64,000 nt of DNA, taken from the NCBI GenBank assembly GCA_029248335.1, contig JAQWJM010000038.1:1-64000 (forward strand), given 5' to 3'. Source of the DNA: UBA12014 sp029248335. GTDB taxonomy: Bacteria; Planctomycetota; Phycisphaerae; Phycisphaerales; SM1A02. The position numbers and the translations under genes are program-made. A model generated the notes under the pieces. The model was not told the DNA's origin. It did not search any database and saw nothing but the letters and a program-made list of their open reading frames with translations. This document shows, one piece after another, positions 8,749 through 17,021 of this stretch; position 1 is the first letter of the stretch; each line of letters begins with the position of its first letter.

Positions 8749-9542
8749 GTGGAACGAGCCGAATCACCAGGGCGATCGGCGCTTCGGCGCTGCTGACGAC
8801 GCTGGTCGGTGTCGCGCCCTCGGGCTGCGACCGACTTCCCGGCAAGCCGCCTCCGTATCCGCCGCCGGTGGTGTCGGCCTCGACGCCCGCCGGATTCCAG
8901 GCGACGTGGGCCGACCGGTGTTCCGGTTGCCACGGCGCGGACGGCAGCCTCGGCGCCGGGCTTCCGATGCGGAACGGCGACTATCTCATGGCGGTTCCGG
9001 AGGACACGATGTTCTCGATCATCCGCGACGGCATTCCGTCCAGCCGGATGCCCGGCTTCGGCGGCGACGCCATCGGCGGACTCGACGACGAGGTCATTCG
9101 AGCCTTCGTCCAGGGCATGCGATCCGAATGGGGCGACGCCGGCGTCAAGGGCGTGTCGCGGGGGATCCCGTGGAAGGTGGACGCCGCCGACGGGGATCCG
9201 GCCCGTGGTGGCCGTCTCTTCGCGGCGAACTGCGCGTCCTGTCATCCGTCGGACGAACCGGCGGACCGCGCCGTCGATCCCGGGCCCGACCCGCTGGTCG
9301 CGGGAAGCGTGACCGACCCCTTCTACCTGCGACTGGTCAGCGACCAGCATCTGCATTCGAACATCGTCTTCGGCCGTGCGGATCTCGGCATGCCCGGCGC
9401 CGCCGGTCCCTTCCGCGGCCCCGATGGAAAGACGGTCGAGGGGGCGCTCGACGCCGGCGACGTCGCGGACCTCGTCGCCTATCTCGGTGCGGGCCGTTCC
9501 AGCCTGCCCTCCGGTCCTGAAGTGAAGGATGGTGCCCCATGA
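8745..9542 (+). CDS. Diheme cytochrome c
   Basis: A 265-residue exported protein with two c-heme sites, CSGCH at 59-63 and CASCH at 163-167, and Met ligand candidates in SRMPGFGG and LGMPGAAG. The N-terminus is a signal peptide; a Cys follows in APSGC, but proline at -3 makes it an imperfect lipobox. The fold looks like two cytochrome c class I domains (cytochrome c4/CccA style). Placed between the oxidase genes and the Rieske gene, it probably shuttles electrons from the cytochrome b complex to the oxidase. GTG start, overlapping the previous stop; its own stop overlaps the Rieske ATG. Confidence 0.85.
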   Translation: MSGTSRITRAIGASALLTTLVGVAPSGCDRLPGKPPPYPPPVVSASTPAGFQATWADRCSGCHGADGSLGAGLPMRNGDYLMAVPEDTMFSIIRDGIPSSRMPGFGGDAIGGLDDEVIRAFVQGMRSEWGDAGVKGVSRGIPWKVDAADGDPARGGRLFAANCASCHPSDEPADRAVDPGPDPLVAGSVTDPFYLRLVSDQHLHSNIVFGRADLGMPGAAGPFRGPDGKTVEGALDAGDVADLVAYLGAGRSSLPSGPEVKDGAP

Positions 9543-10111
9543 CCAACGAGAACCACGAGTCGCATCAGACCGACGAGACCGGAGGCGACGCCCCGTCGCC
9601 GTGCGAAGGTTGCGAAGGCGCGAAGAAGGGTCGTCGCGGCTTCCTGTTCGCCGCCGGCACCACGCTGCTCACCGTGGGCGGCGGACTCGCCGCGATCCCC
9701 ATCGTCGGCGTCGCGATCGCGCCGGCCGAGGCGAGCGATCCCAATCGATGGGTCTCGCTCGGCAAGCCCACCCGCTTCAAGCCCGGCGAGACGGTGCTGG
9801 TGAAGTTCACGAACCCCTGGGACTCCCCGACCGACGGCGAGACCAACAAGAACGTCTGCTACGTCCGGTGCATCGATCCCAAGACCTTCCAGGTCTTCGC
9901 GGTCAACTGCGCCCACCTCGGCTGTCCGGTGGAGTGGTTCGCCCAGTCGCGACTCTTCATGTGCCCGTGTCACGGCGGGGTCTACTACGAGGACGGCTCG
10001 CGGGCGTCCGGCCCGCCGCCGCGCGGGCTCTTCGAGTACGAGTGGCGGATCGACGGCGAGAGCTTCGAGATCCTCGGTGGGCGACTGCCCGGCCTGCAGG
10101 AGACGACCTGA
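9539..10111 (+). CDS. Rieske iron-sulfur protein of a cytochrome bc/b6-type complex
   Basis: A 190-residue protein with the [2Fe-2S] Rieske motifs CAHLGC (C124, H126, C129) and CPCHGG (C142, H145). The N-terminus has KKGRRGFLFAAG followed by a hydrophobic stretch, consistent with a Tat signal that stays as a membrane anchor. It takes electrons from quinol at the Qo site of the cytochrome b encoded immediately downstream. Two extra cysteines lie near the start (CEGCEG). A single base separates its stop from the cytochrome b ATG. Confidence 0.92.
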   Translation: MTNENHESHQTDETGGDAPSPCEGCEGAKKGRRGFLFAAGTTLLTVGGGLAAIPIVGVAIAPAEASDPNRWVSLGKPTRFKPGETVLVKFTNPWDSPTDGETNKNVCYVRCIDPKTFQVFAVNCAHLGCPVEWFAQSRLFMCPCHGGVYYEDGSRASGPPPRGLFEYEWRIDGESFEILGGRLPGLQETT

Positions 10112-10112
10112 C

Positions 10113-11642
10113 ATGAAGCAGGAAGGCAACGTCAGGAAGAGTCTCGACTGGGTCGACGACCGGACCGGACTGGTCTCGGTCGCCGAGCATGCGATGTTCC
10201 ACAAGGTGCCGCGCAGCGCGAAGTGGTGGTACGTCTTCGGCAGCGCCACGCTGATGTTCTTCATGGTGCAGCTGGTCACGGGGATCCTGCTCACCACGAT
10301 CTACGTTCCGAGCGCGGCCGAGGCCTACCAGAGCCTCATCTACATCGATCAGCGGATCCCCATGGGCTGGATGCTCCGGGCCCTTCACGGGTGGAGCTCG
10401 AACGCGATGTGCGTGATGATGCTCATCCACATGACGCAGGTGTTCCTGCACGGAACCTACAAGTTCCCGCGGGAACTGACCTGGGTCGCGGGGGTCTTCC
10501 TCTGCCTCACCACGCTCGGGCTCGCGTTCACCGGCCAGATCATGCGGTGGGACGCCAACGCGTACTGGGGGCTGGGCATCGGCGCCGCGATCGTCGACCG
10601 GGTCCCGTTCGCCGGCAACTGGCTCCGCTCGGTGGTCCTCGGGGGCCCCGACATCTCCGGTGCGACGCTCAGTCGGTTCTTCGCACTGCACGTGTTCATC
10701 CTTCCGGGGACCCTCATCGGTCTGATCGGCGTCCACCTCATCCTGGTGCTCAAGGGTGGGATCAGCGAGATGCCGAAGGTCGGCCAGCCGATCGAGCCCG
10801 AGACCTACCGCGAGGAATACGAGAAGCGGGTCAAGAAGACCGGCGTGCCGTTCTTCCCCGATGCGGCTCGACGGGACATGGTGTTCTGCGGCGCGGCGCT
10901 GATCGCGCTCATCGGCATCGCCTCCTGGTACGGGCCGATCGGACCCGGGCCGTTCCCGGATCCGCAGAGCATCGAGGTCGCGCCGCGTCCCGACACCCTC
11001 TTCCTCTGGTTGTTCGCGGTGCTCGCCCTGCTGCCGCCGCAGACCGAGACGTTCCTGATCCTGGTCGGACCACCGGTCGCGATCGCGCTGCTCGCCGCGC
11101 TGCCGTTCCTTTCGCCGACCGGCGAACGAGCGCCTTCGCGACGCCCGCTCTCGGTGATCATCCTCTGCATCATCGTCACCGCGCTCCTGGTGCTCACCTG
11201 GCTCGGGATCGGTTCCCCCTGGAGTCCGGTGATGAAGGCGTGGACCTCGATTCCCACGCCCGTCGAATACGTCCGGCACCGCTCGCCCCTCGAACTGCAG
11301 GGAGCGATCCAGCTGCAGTACGCCCAGTGCCGCAACTGCCACTCGATCGGCGGGGAGGGCGGCAAGCGCGGTCCGGCCCTCGACGACGTCGCGACCCGGT
11401 TGAACTGGGATCAGCTGGTGCGTCAGATCCAGCAGGGCGGCGGAAACATGCCGGCCTATGGAAAGAACCTGAGCAGCGCGGAGACCCAGGCACTGGTCGC
11501 GTTCCTGTCGACGCTCGACGGCGGAGACCTGCCCGCGACGATTCCCGGCGCGATGGAGCGACAGCCCGGTCGGGATGAATCTCCGACGGTCGAGCCCACC
11601 GCGCCGCTCGACGAGACCGATGCGTCCGTCGCATCAAGGTGA
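10113..11642 (+). CDS. Cytochrome b (b6-like) with C-terminal subunit IV region and fused cytochrome c
   Basis: The 509-residue protein joins the two halves of cytochrome b and a c-heme domain. The b-heme His pairs are H-x13-H in ALHGWSSNAMCVMMLIHM and H-x14-H in ALHVFILPGTLIGLIGVH; the x14 spacing is the cytochrome b6 pattern. The second half has about four helices, but the usual PEWY quinol motif reads PDTL (293-296). The C-terminus carries CRNCH at 406-410 and a Met candidate in NMPAYG. It oxidises quinol with the Rieske protein. The ATG at 10113 is preferred over an upstream in-frame start at 10077 that lies inside the Rieske gene. Confidence 0.9.
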   Translation: MKQEGNVRKSLDWVDDRTGLVSVAEHAMFHKVPRSAKWWYVFGSATLMFFMVQLVTGILLTTIYVPSAAEAYQSLIYIDQRIPMGWMLRALHGWSSNAMCVMMLIHMTQVFLHGTYKFPRELTWVAGVFLCLTTLGLAFTGQIMRWDANAYWGLGIGAAIVDRVPFAGNWLRSVVLGGPDISGATLSRFFALHVFILPGTLIGLIGVHLILVLKGGISEMPKVGQPIEPETYREEYEKRVKKTGVPFFPDAARRDMVFCGAALIALIGIASWYGPIGPGPFPDPQSIEVAPRPDTLFLWLFAVLALLPPQTETFLILVGPPVAIALLAALPFLSPTGERAPSRRPLSVIILCIIVTALLVLTWLGIGSPWSPVMKAWTSIPTPVEYVRHRSPLELQGAIQLQYAQCRNCHSIGGEGGKRGPALDDVATRLNWDQLVRQIQQGGGNMPAYGKNLSSAETQALVAFLSTLDGGDLPATIPGAMERQPGRDESPTVEPTAPLDETDASVASR

Positions 11643-11660
11643 CGGGAGCGGACCCCGACC

Positions 11661-13979
11661 ATGTCACTCGCGTCGTTCGGCATGATCTCGCCGGGTGAAC
11701 TCTTCGCCGCGACGGTGGGGACGGCGCCGTGGACGGCGTTCGCCGCCGTGGTCTCGATCTCCATCTACGTGACGGGCCGACGTCGACTGAGACGTGGGGG
11801 GCCACGGACCGCGATGCGCTTCCCGGGGTGGCGCCTCGCGGCGTTCGTGTTCGGTTGGATCGGACTGTTGACGGCGATCGCGACGCCGCTCGACGCCGCC
11901 GCGGAGCGGACGCTGTCGGCGCACATGATCCAGCACATGCTGCTCGCGCTGGTGGTGCCCCCGCTGTGGTGGTTCGGCGCTCCGGCGATGCCGATGCTGA
12001 TGGGACTTCCCCGGTCGGTCCGATCGGGGATCGTCGGTCCGTTGCTCGCATCGCCCCGGGTGCGGAACACCATGCGGCGAATCACGCACCCCGTGGTGGG
12101 GTGGACGACGATGGCCGCCGCGACGCTCGGCTGGCACGTGCCGGCCGCGTACGAACTGGCGATCCAGAATCCCGCGTGGCATCTCGCGGAGCATCTCACC
12201 ATGCTCGGGGCGGGACTGCTCTTCTGGTTGCCGGTGGTCCAGCCGTTCCCGGTCCGCTCGCCGTGGCCTCGCATCGCGATGATTCCGTACCTGGTCACCG
12301 CGGACATCGTGAACACGGTGGTGAGCGCGGCGCTCGCGTTCGCGAGTGGTCCGGTCTACGGGTGGTACGCCACGGTCTCGGCGGCGCACGGGGTCGACGC
12401 GACCCGCGACCAGCAACTCGCCGCGGGCCTGATGTGGGTGCCCGGGAATCTCGCGTTCCTCGTGCCCGCGATGGTCATCACGGCGAGATGGTTGCTCGGA
12501 CGATCGGCGGTCGACCGCACCCCGGTCGCGAGCACCACCGCCGCCGGTATCGCGCTCCGGGTGCTTCCCGCGGTACCGGACCGGGGCGATCTGCTCCGGA
12601 CGCCGTTGCTCGGCCGCCTGCTGGGGTCAGCGCGGTTCCGGCTGGGCCTTCGGCTCGTGTCGCTCGCGGTCCTGATCGGAATCGCGGTCGACGGAATCCT
12701 CGGCCCGGACGAATCGCCGATGAATCTCGCGGGCACGCTTCCCTGGACGCACTGGCGGGGCGGGGTGGTCCTGCTCGCGCTCCTGCTGGGAAACGTGGCG
12801 TGCTTCGCCTGTCCGCTCGTCGCGCCGCGCGGTCTTCTCCGTCGCTGGATCCGTCCGACGCGGAAGTGGCCGCGGCGCCTTCGATCGAAATGGCTCGCGG
12901 TCGCGCTGGTGGTCGTCTGGCTCGTGGTCTACGAGGCGTTCGATCTCTGGGACAGCCCCTTCGCCACCGCCATGCTCCTGCTGGGCCTGGTCGGTGCGGC
13001 GACGTGCGTCGATCTTCTCTTCGAGGGATCCGCGTTCTGTCGATACGTCTGTCCGGTGGGGCAGTACCAGATGGCGACGTCGACGATGTCGTCCCGGACG
13101 GTGTCGGCGCTCGATCCGCGACGGTGCGACGCCTGCACCACCCGCGACTGCCTGGTCGGCGGTCCACGTGGTCCCGGCTGCGGCCTCGACCTCCTGATTC
13201 CGAAGAAGTCGGGGAATCTCGACTGCACCTTCTGCCTCGACTGCGTCACCGCGTGTCCCCACGACAACGTGGGGATCGTGCGACAGGTTCCCGGCGTGGA
13301 TCTTGCGGCTGCGGATGTCCGCAGCGGCTTCGGCCGGCTGGCCCGCCGACTCGACGTGGGCGTGTTGCTGGCGGTCATCGCGATCGGCGGCATCGTGAAC
13401 GCGGCGGGCATGACGTCGCCGGTCGTCGAGGCGATGGACCGGATCGCGGTCGGGCCGCGTTGGCTGGTCGAAGGGGTCTTCGTGGTCGTCGCGATCCTCG
13501 TCGGACTGCTCGGTCTCTCGGTGGCCTCGATCGGCGATCCCGGCGTGCCGCGGGTCGAACGTCTGGTCCGCGCCGGACTCGCCGTGACGCCGCTCGGCAC
13601 CGCGATGTGGATCGTGCACTTCGGTTTCCATCTGGTGACGGGATGGCCCACCGCGGAGGCCGCGCTGACCCGGGTCGGACACGACCTCGGGACGACGGCG
13701 GAGATGCCGGACCGGATCCTGAGCTGCTGCGTGCCGCCACCGGACTGGATGCTGCCCGCCGAACTGTGCGTGCTCTCGATCGGGCTCGCAGGCAGTCTCG
13801 GCGTCGCGTGGTGGGGGTGGCGCGCCGCCGCGGCGAACGTCGGATCCGCGACCTCACCCGACGTCGTCACGCGACGCTGGTTGCCGTCGGCGGTGGTGCT
13901 CGTCGGTCTGTGGGCGATCACCGCCTGGATCGTCTTCCAGCCGATGGAGATGCGCGGCACGTCGGGGTTCATGCCATGA
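11661..13979 (+). CDS. CtaG-type oxidase assembly protein fused to a membrane polyferredoxin
   Basis: A 772-residue fusion. Residues 1-290 resemble the Caa3_CtaG family, which helps insert copper into CuB: LSAHMIQHMLLALVVPPLWW (H88, H92), WHVPAAYELA and AAGLMWVPGNLAFLVPA, with about seven helices. Residues 310-640 resemble the NapH/NosR/CcoG polyferredoxins: CFACP (C381, C384), CRYVCP (C460, C464), then two [4Fe-4S] sites, CDACTTRDC with a further Cys at 507, and CTFCLDCVTACPHD (C522, C525, C528, C532). Further helices follow. CcoG is a Cu(II) reductase in cbb3 assembly, so the fusion may reduce copper and deliver it. That role is inferred. Confidence 0.85.
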   Translation: MSLASFGMISPGELFAATVGTAPWTAFAAVVSISIYVTGRRRLRRGGPRTAMRFPGWRLAAFVFGWIGLLTAIATPLDAAAERTLSAHMIQHMLLALVVPPLWWFGAPAMPMLMGLPRSVRSGIVGPLLASPRVRNTMRRITHPVVGWTTMAAATLGWHVPAAYELAIQNPAWHLAEHLTMLGAGLLFWLPVVQPFPVRSPWPRIAMIPYLVTADIVNTVVSAALAFASGPVYGWYATVSAAHGVDATRDQQLAAGLMWVPGNLAFLVPAMVITARWLLGRSAVDRTPVASTTAAGIALRVLPAVPDRGDLLRTPLLGRLLGSARFRLGLRLVSLAVLIGIAVDGILGPDESPMNLAGTLPWTHWRGGVVLLALLLGNVACFACPLVAPRGLLRRWIRPTRKWPRRLRSKWLAVALVVVWLVVYEAFDLWDSPFATAMLLLGLVGAATCVDLLFEGSAFCRYVCPVGQYQMATSTMSSRTVSALDPRRCDACTTRDCLVGGPRGPGCGLDLLIPKKSGNLDCTFCLDCVTACPHDNVGIVRQVPGVDLAAADVRSGFGRLARRLDVGVLLAVIAIGGIVNAAGMTSPVVEAMDRIAVGPRWLVEGVFVVVAILVGLLGLSVASIGDPGVPRVERLVRAGLAVTPLGTAMWIVHFGFHLVTGWPTAEAALTRVGHDLGTTAEMPDRILSCCVPPPDWMLPAELCVLSIGLAGSLGVAWWGWRAAAANVGSATSPDVVTRRWLPSAVVLVGLWAITAWIVFQPMEMRGTSGFMP

Positions 13980-14500
13980 GTTCGATTCGAGCGGGCCATC
14001 ACCGACGGACGAGACACCCGCGCCGGCGCCTCCGCTGGATTTCGCTGCTGGCGACGATGCCGTTGTGGATCGCGACGGTTCCGGCGCTCGCGGACGGCGG
14101 GGTGGTGGTGTGGACCGGACTTCGACTCGATCGACCGTCCGCGGTCATCGTCTCTCCGCCCGCGCCGCGGATCGGCGGGATGGAGATCGCCTGGGTCGGC
14201 GTTCGACATCCGGAGGCGTCGGTCACGGCCCGGCACGTCGACGGTGTCGAGGTTCTCGCCGGGTTCGAGCCCGGCCTCCTCGCCGACGAACATCGGGCGC
14301 TGCTCGACCTCGCGATTCCGGGGGCCTGGTCGATGCGGTTGGATCCCGACGGCGAGGGCCCCGCGGCGGCGGTCGTCTTCGAAGTGGTCGTCGGTGACGC
14401 GGTCCCGCCCTGGCGGACGATGTGGCCGGCGATCTTCGCATGGGTGCCGTTGGCCGCGATCGGTCTCGCCGCGGCCTGGCGTCGAACCTCAGTCCGCTGA
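13976..14500 (+). CDS. Small exported membrane protein, possibly FixH/YtkA-like
   Basis: 174 residues, starting at ATG 13976 in overlap with the previous stop. An Arg-rich N-terminus precedes a signal peptide ending near VPALADGG; a beta-rich middle (VGVRHPEASVTARH, IPGAWSMRLDPDGEG, VVFEVVVG) suggests a small Ig-like domain; a single helix near 150-168 anchors the C-terminus. In cbb3 systems CcoG is followed by CcoH/FixH, so position and shape suggest an analogous assembly role, but there is no diagnostic motif. Its 3' end overlaps the convergent HAD gene by 12 bases. Confidence 0.62.
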   Translation: MSSIRAGHHRRTRHPRRRLRWISLLATMPLWIATVPALADGGVVVWTGLRLDRPSAVIVSPPAPRIGGMEIAWVGVRHPEASVTARHVDGVEVLAGFEPGLLADEHRALLDLAIPGAWSMRLDPDGEGPAAAVVFEVVVGDAVPPWRTMWPAIFAWVPLAAIGLAAAWRRTSVR

Positions 14501-15124
14501 TCCCGACGAGTCGAGCAGTCCGCGGTCCTGCAGCGCCGCCCGGATCTGCGGAACGGTCTCGGTCTCGTGGTCGATGCGGATCGCGTCCCATCCGCGCTCG
14601 AGCGCCGCATCCACGTTCGGTTGCAGGTCGTCGAAGAAGACGATCTCCGATCCCCTGACGCCGAGGTCGGCTTCGAACGCCTCGTAGATGCGACGATCAG
14701 GCTTGTGCAGTCGAAGCAGGTGAGAGGCGTGGCGCACGTCGAGTCCGCTCACCGCGGGGTCCTCGAGGAGCATGTTCCAGTGGGAATGACTGGTGTTCGA
14801 GAGGCATGCGGTCCGGTGCCCGGCCACCTGCAGATCGTCGACCAGTCCGACCGTCCCCCGGTAGGACCCGAGGATCCACGCTCGATCGATGCGGGCGACC
14901 TCGTCGGGCGTCCAGACGCCGTCGAACAGTTCGCTCAGTTCACGTTGGAAGCCGACGCATTCGACTTCGCCACGCTGGTAGCGGGCGATCAGCGCCCGGG
15001 CGCGATCGTCGTGGCCGGCCCGCGGTTGGTGGGTCCGGGGATCGATTCCCGCGGCCGCGCATCCCTCGTTCCAGTCGCGACAGATCCGGATCAGGACGCC
15101 GCCCAGATCGAAGCAGATCACCAT
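14489..15124 (-). CDS. HAD-superfamily hydrolase (YihX-like)
   Basis: A 211-residue phosphatase-type HAD protein. Motif I is FDLGGVL, with Asp nucleophile D6 and Gly at the +2 position as in YihX-like enzymes; motif II is CLSNTS; the Lys is in RLHKPDRRIY; motif IV is FFDDLQPNVDAA. These enzymes hydrolyse small phosphate esters such as sugar phosphates. Substrate is unknown. It is the last gene of a minus-strand group with tatD, tatC and tadA, 48 bases after tadA. Confidence 0.85.
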   Translation of the reverse strand: MVICFDLGGVLIRICRDWNEGCAAAGIDPRTHQPRAGHDDRARALIARYQRGEVECVGFQRELSELFDGVWTPDEVARIDRAWILGSYRGTVGLVDDLQVAGHRTACLSNTSHSHWNMLLEDPAVSGLDVRHASHLLRLHKPDRRIYEAFEADLGVRGSEIVFFDDLQPNVDAALERGWDAIRIDHETETVPQIRAALQDRGLLDSSGSAD

Positions 15125-15172
15125 GATCGCATTCCGTGGTGGTTTCGCATCTCGGGTTCTCGATTCACGGGT

Positions 15173-15685
15173 TCAGCCGGTGCGTCGCTTTTCGGCGCGG
15201 CGTCGGCGGAAGAAGGCGCGAAGCAGTTCCGCGCACCGGGCTTCCTCGAAGCCGCCGATCATCTCGACGCGGTGATTCAGTCGTCGATCGCCGGGGATGT
15301 CGAAGAGCGAGGTGCACGCTCCGGCCTTGGGGTCGAACGCACCGAAGACCAGTCGCTTCAGTCGAGCGTTGACGAGGGCGCCCGCGCACATCGGACACGG
15401 TTCGAGGGTCACCACCATGCTGCAGCCCTCGAGTCGCCAGCTGCCGAGGCGTTCGCCCGCGGCCCGCAACGCGACCATTTCCGCATGTCCGGTCGGATCG
15501 CAGCACGCCTCGCGATTGTTCGCCGCCTCGCCGAGGATCTCTTCGCCGCGGAACACCACGGCGCCGACCGGGATCTCGCCTTCGGAGGCCGCCGCCCGGG
15601 CGAGTTCGATCGCACGCTCCATCATCCGTGCATCGACGCTGTCGACCCCCGGGTGATTGTCGCTTGCGATTCGTAGCCTGGACAT
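15173..15685 (-). CDS. tadA: tRNA-specific adenosine deaminase
   Basis: TadA converts the wobble adenosine of tRNA-Arg(ACG) to inosine. The 170-residue protein has the zinc and catalytic motif GHAEMVAL (H67, E69) and PCPMCAGAL (C97, C100), with SLFDIPGDRRLNHR near the end. The ATG at 15685 is preferred: GGAG lies seven bases upstream on the minus strand, whereas the frame extended to 15808 would add a 41-residue Arg-rich leader and run into tatC. Confidence 0.92.
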   Translation of the reverse strand: MSRLRIASDNHPGVDSVDARMMERAIELARAAASEGEIPVGAVVFRGEEILGEAANNREACCDPTGHAEMVALRAAGERLGSWRLEGCSMVVTLEPCPMCAGALVNARLKRLVFGAFDPKAGACTSLFDIPGDRRLNHRVEMIGGFEEARCAELLRAFFRRRRAEKRRTG

Positions 15686-15792
15686 CCATCTTCTCCGGCG
15701 AGTTCCGATGCGTCGCTTCACGCCGGCGGACCGGGCGTCGCGACATCCGTTCATCACGACGCCGTGGCGCCGGGATCCTCTCCGCCGGAGTC

Positions 15793-16968
15793 TCACGACC
15801 CCGGCCATCCGGATCCGTCTTGGTCATCGGCCTCCGGATCGTCGTCCGCCCGATCGGATCGCGGATCCGCATCTGAGTCGGTCACGTTCGAGTCGGTCTG
15901 TTCCGAATCGGTGGTCTGCGTCGGGTTCGACGTCCCGTAATCATCGGCGTCGGCCTCGGATCGCCCGCCGAGGGCGCCGGAGATGACATTGCCACCGGCG
16001 ACGCGGTCCGCGGGGGCGAGGGTGAGCAGGAGGATTCCGAGCTCGTAGAGAAGGTAGAGCGGGATGAAGAGCAGGATCATGCTGATCACGTCCGCCGGCG
16101 TCAGGATCGCCCCGAGGACGGCGCAGACCAGCACCGCGTACCGCCGGTTCTTCTTCAGGAAACTGCGGTCGGCGATGCCCGCCCATCCGAGCAGCAGGAT
16201 CACCAGCGGCATCTGGAACGCCACGGTGACCGCGAGGGCGAGGGTGAGAACGAAGCCGATGTACTCGCCGAGTCGGAATTCCTGCGCGATGGTGCCGGCG
16301 CGACTCAACGGCATCGAGAGCAGTTCGTAGCGATCGCCGTCGCCGGCCACGGGAACGACGACCATGAGGGACCGGGTGACCGGTTCGATCCACGCCTGGC
16401 CCGGCGCGGGGTTCGCCGGTGGTTCGGCGAGCACCGGGAACACGGGGAGGCCGGCGTCCGCCCGTTCCGCGATCAGTTCACTGGAGTCGGGAATACCGAA
16501 TGCGTCCGCGGGGCCGGGCACCCCGAACGAGATCAGCACCTGCAGCATCAACGGAAGCATCACCCAGTAGAGGAGGGCGAGCCCGGACGCGGTGAGGAGG
16601 GCGCTGCCGGGGATCAGGAAGTGGACGAAGCGTTTTTCCTGCGTGTACAGACCCGGCTCGACGAACTTCCAGGCCTGCCACAGGATCCAGGGGGCGGAGA
16701 TCACGGCGGCGCCGATGAAGCTGAGTTTGAGGTCGGTGGTCAGGACCTCGGCCGGGCCGAGCGCCTGCAGCCGCGCGGGGAGCCCGTTGGCCTCCATCGC
16801 CGCGAGGGCCGGGAGGACGAGCACGCCGCGGATGATCGGGGCGAAGAAGAAGAGGATGACCGACAGCGGAAGCGGGACGACGATCGCGAGGAAGAGCCGT
16901 TTGCGGAGCTCCTCGAGATGGTCGCCGAAGCTCATGAGACCGGCGCTGATGTCGTTCCGCGGGGGCAT
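15793..16968 (-). CDS. tatC: Sec-independent protein translocase TatC with long periplasmic insertion
   Basis: TatC is the substrate-binding subunit of the twin-arginine translocon. The N-terminus has the family signature MSFGDHLEELRKRLFLAIV, and the helix 2 region reads WKFVEPGLYTQEKRF. At 391 residues it is much longer than usual (about 250): some 65-70 extra residues lie in the periplasmic loop between helices 3 and 4 (PADAFGIPDSSELIAER through SMPLSRAGTIAQEFRLGEY), and the C-terminus is an acidic Asp/Ser/Thr-rich tail of about 50 residues. Tat substrates occur in this window (Rieske, ActB). No tatA/tatB is seen nearby. Confidence 0.93.
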   Translation of the reverse strand: MPPRNDISAGLMSFGDHLEELRKRLFLAIVVPLPLSVILFFFAPIIRGVLVLPALAAMEANGLPARLQALGPAEVLTTDLKLSFIGAAVISAPWILWQAWKFVEPGLYTQEKRFVHFLIPGSALLTASGLALLYWVMLPLMLQVLISFGVPGPADAFGIPDSSELIAERADAGLPVFPVLAEPPANPAPGQAWIEPVTRSLMVVVPVAGDGDRYELLSMPLSRAGTIAQEFRLGEYIGFVLTLALAVTVAFQMPLVILLLGWAGIADRSFLKKNRRYAVLVCAVLGAILTPADVISMILLFIPLYLLYELGILLLTLAPADRVAGGNVISGALGGRSEADADDYGTSNPTQTTDSEQTDSNVTDSDADPRSDRADDDPEADDQDGSGWPGS

Positions 16969-17021
16969 GGACCCGAGATTCTAGTGCACCTCGGTCGAAT
17001 CGACGCCCGATCGGGGGCGGT

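Noticed and set aside
15686..15808. Longer TadA start at 15808
   Set aside because: The added 41 residues are Arg-rich, overlap tatC and lie upstream of a good ribosome site for 15685.
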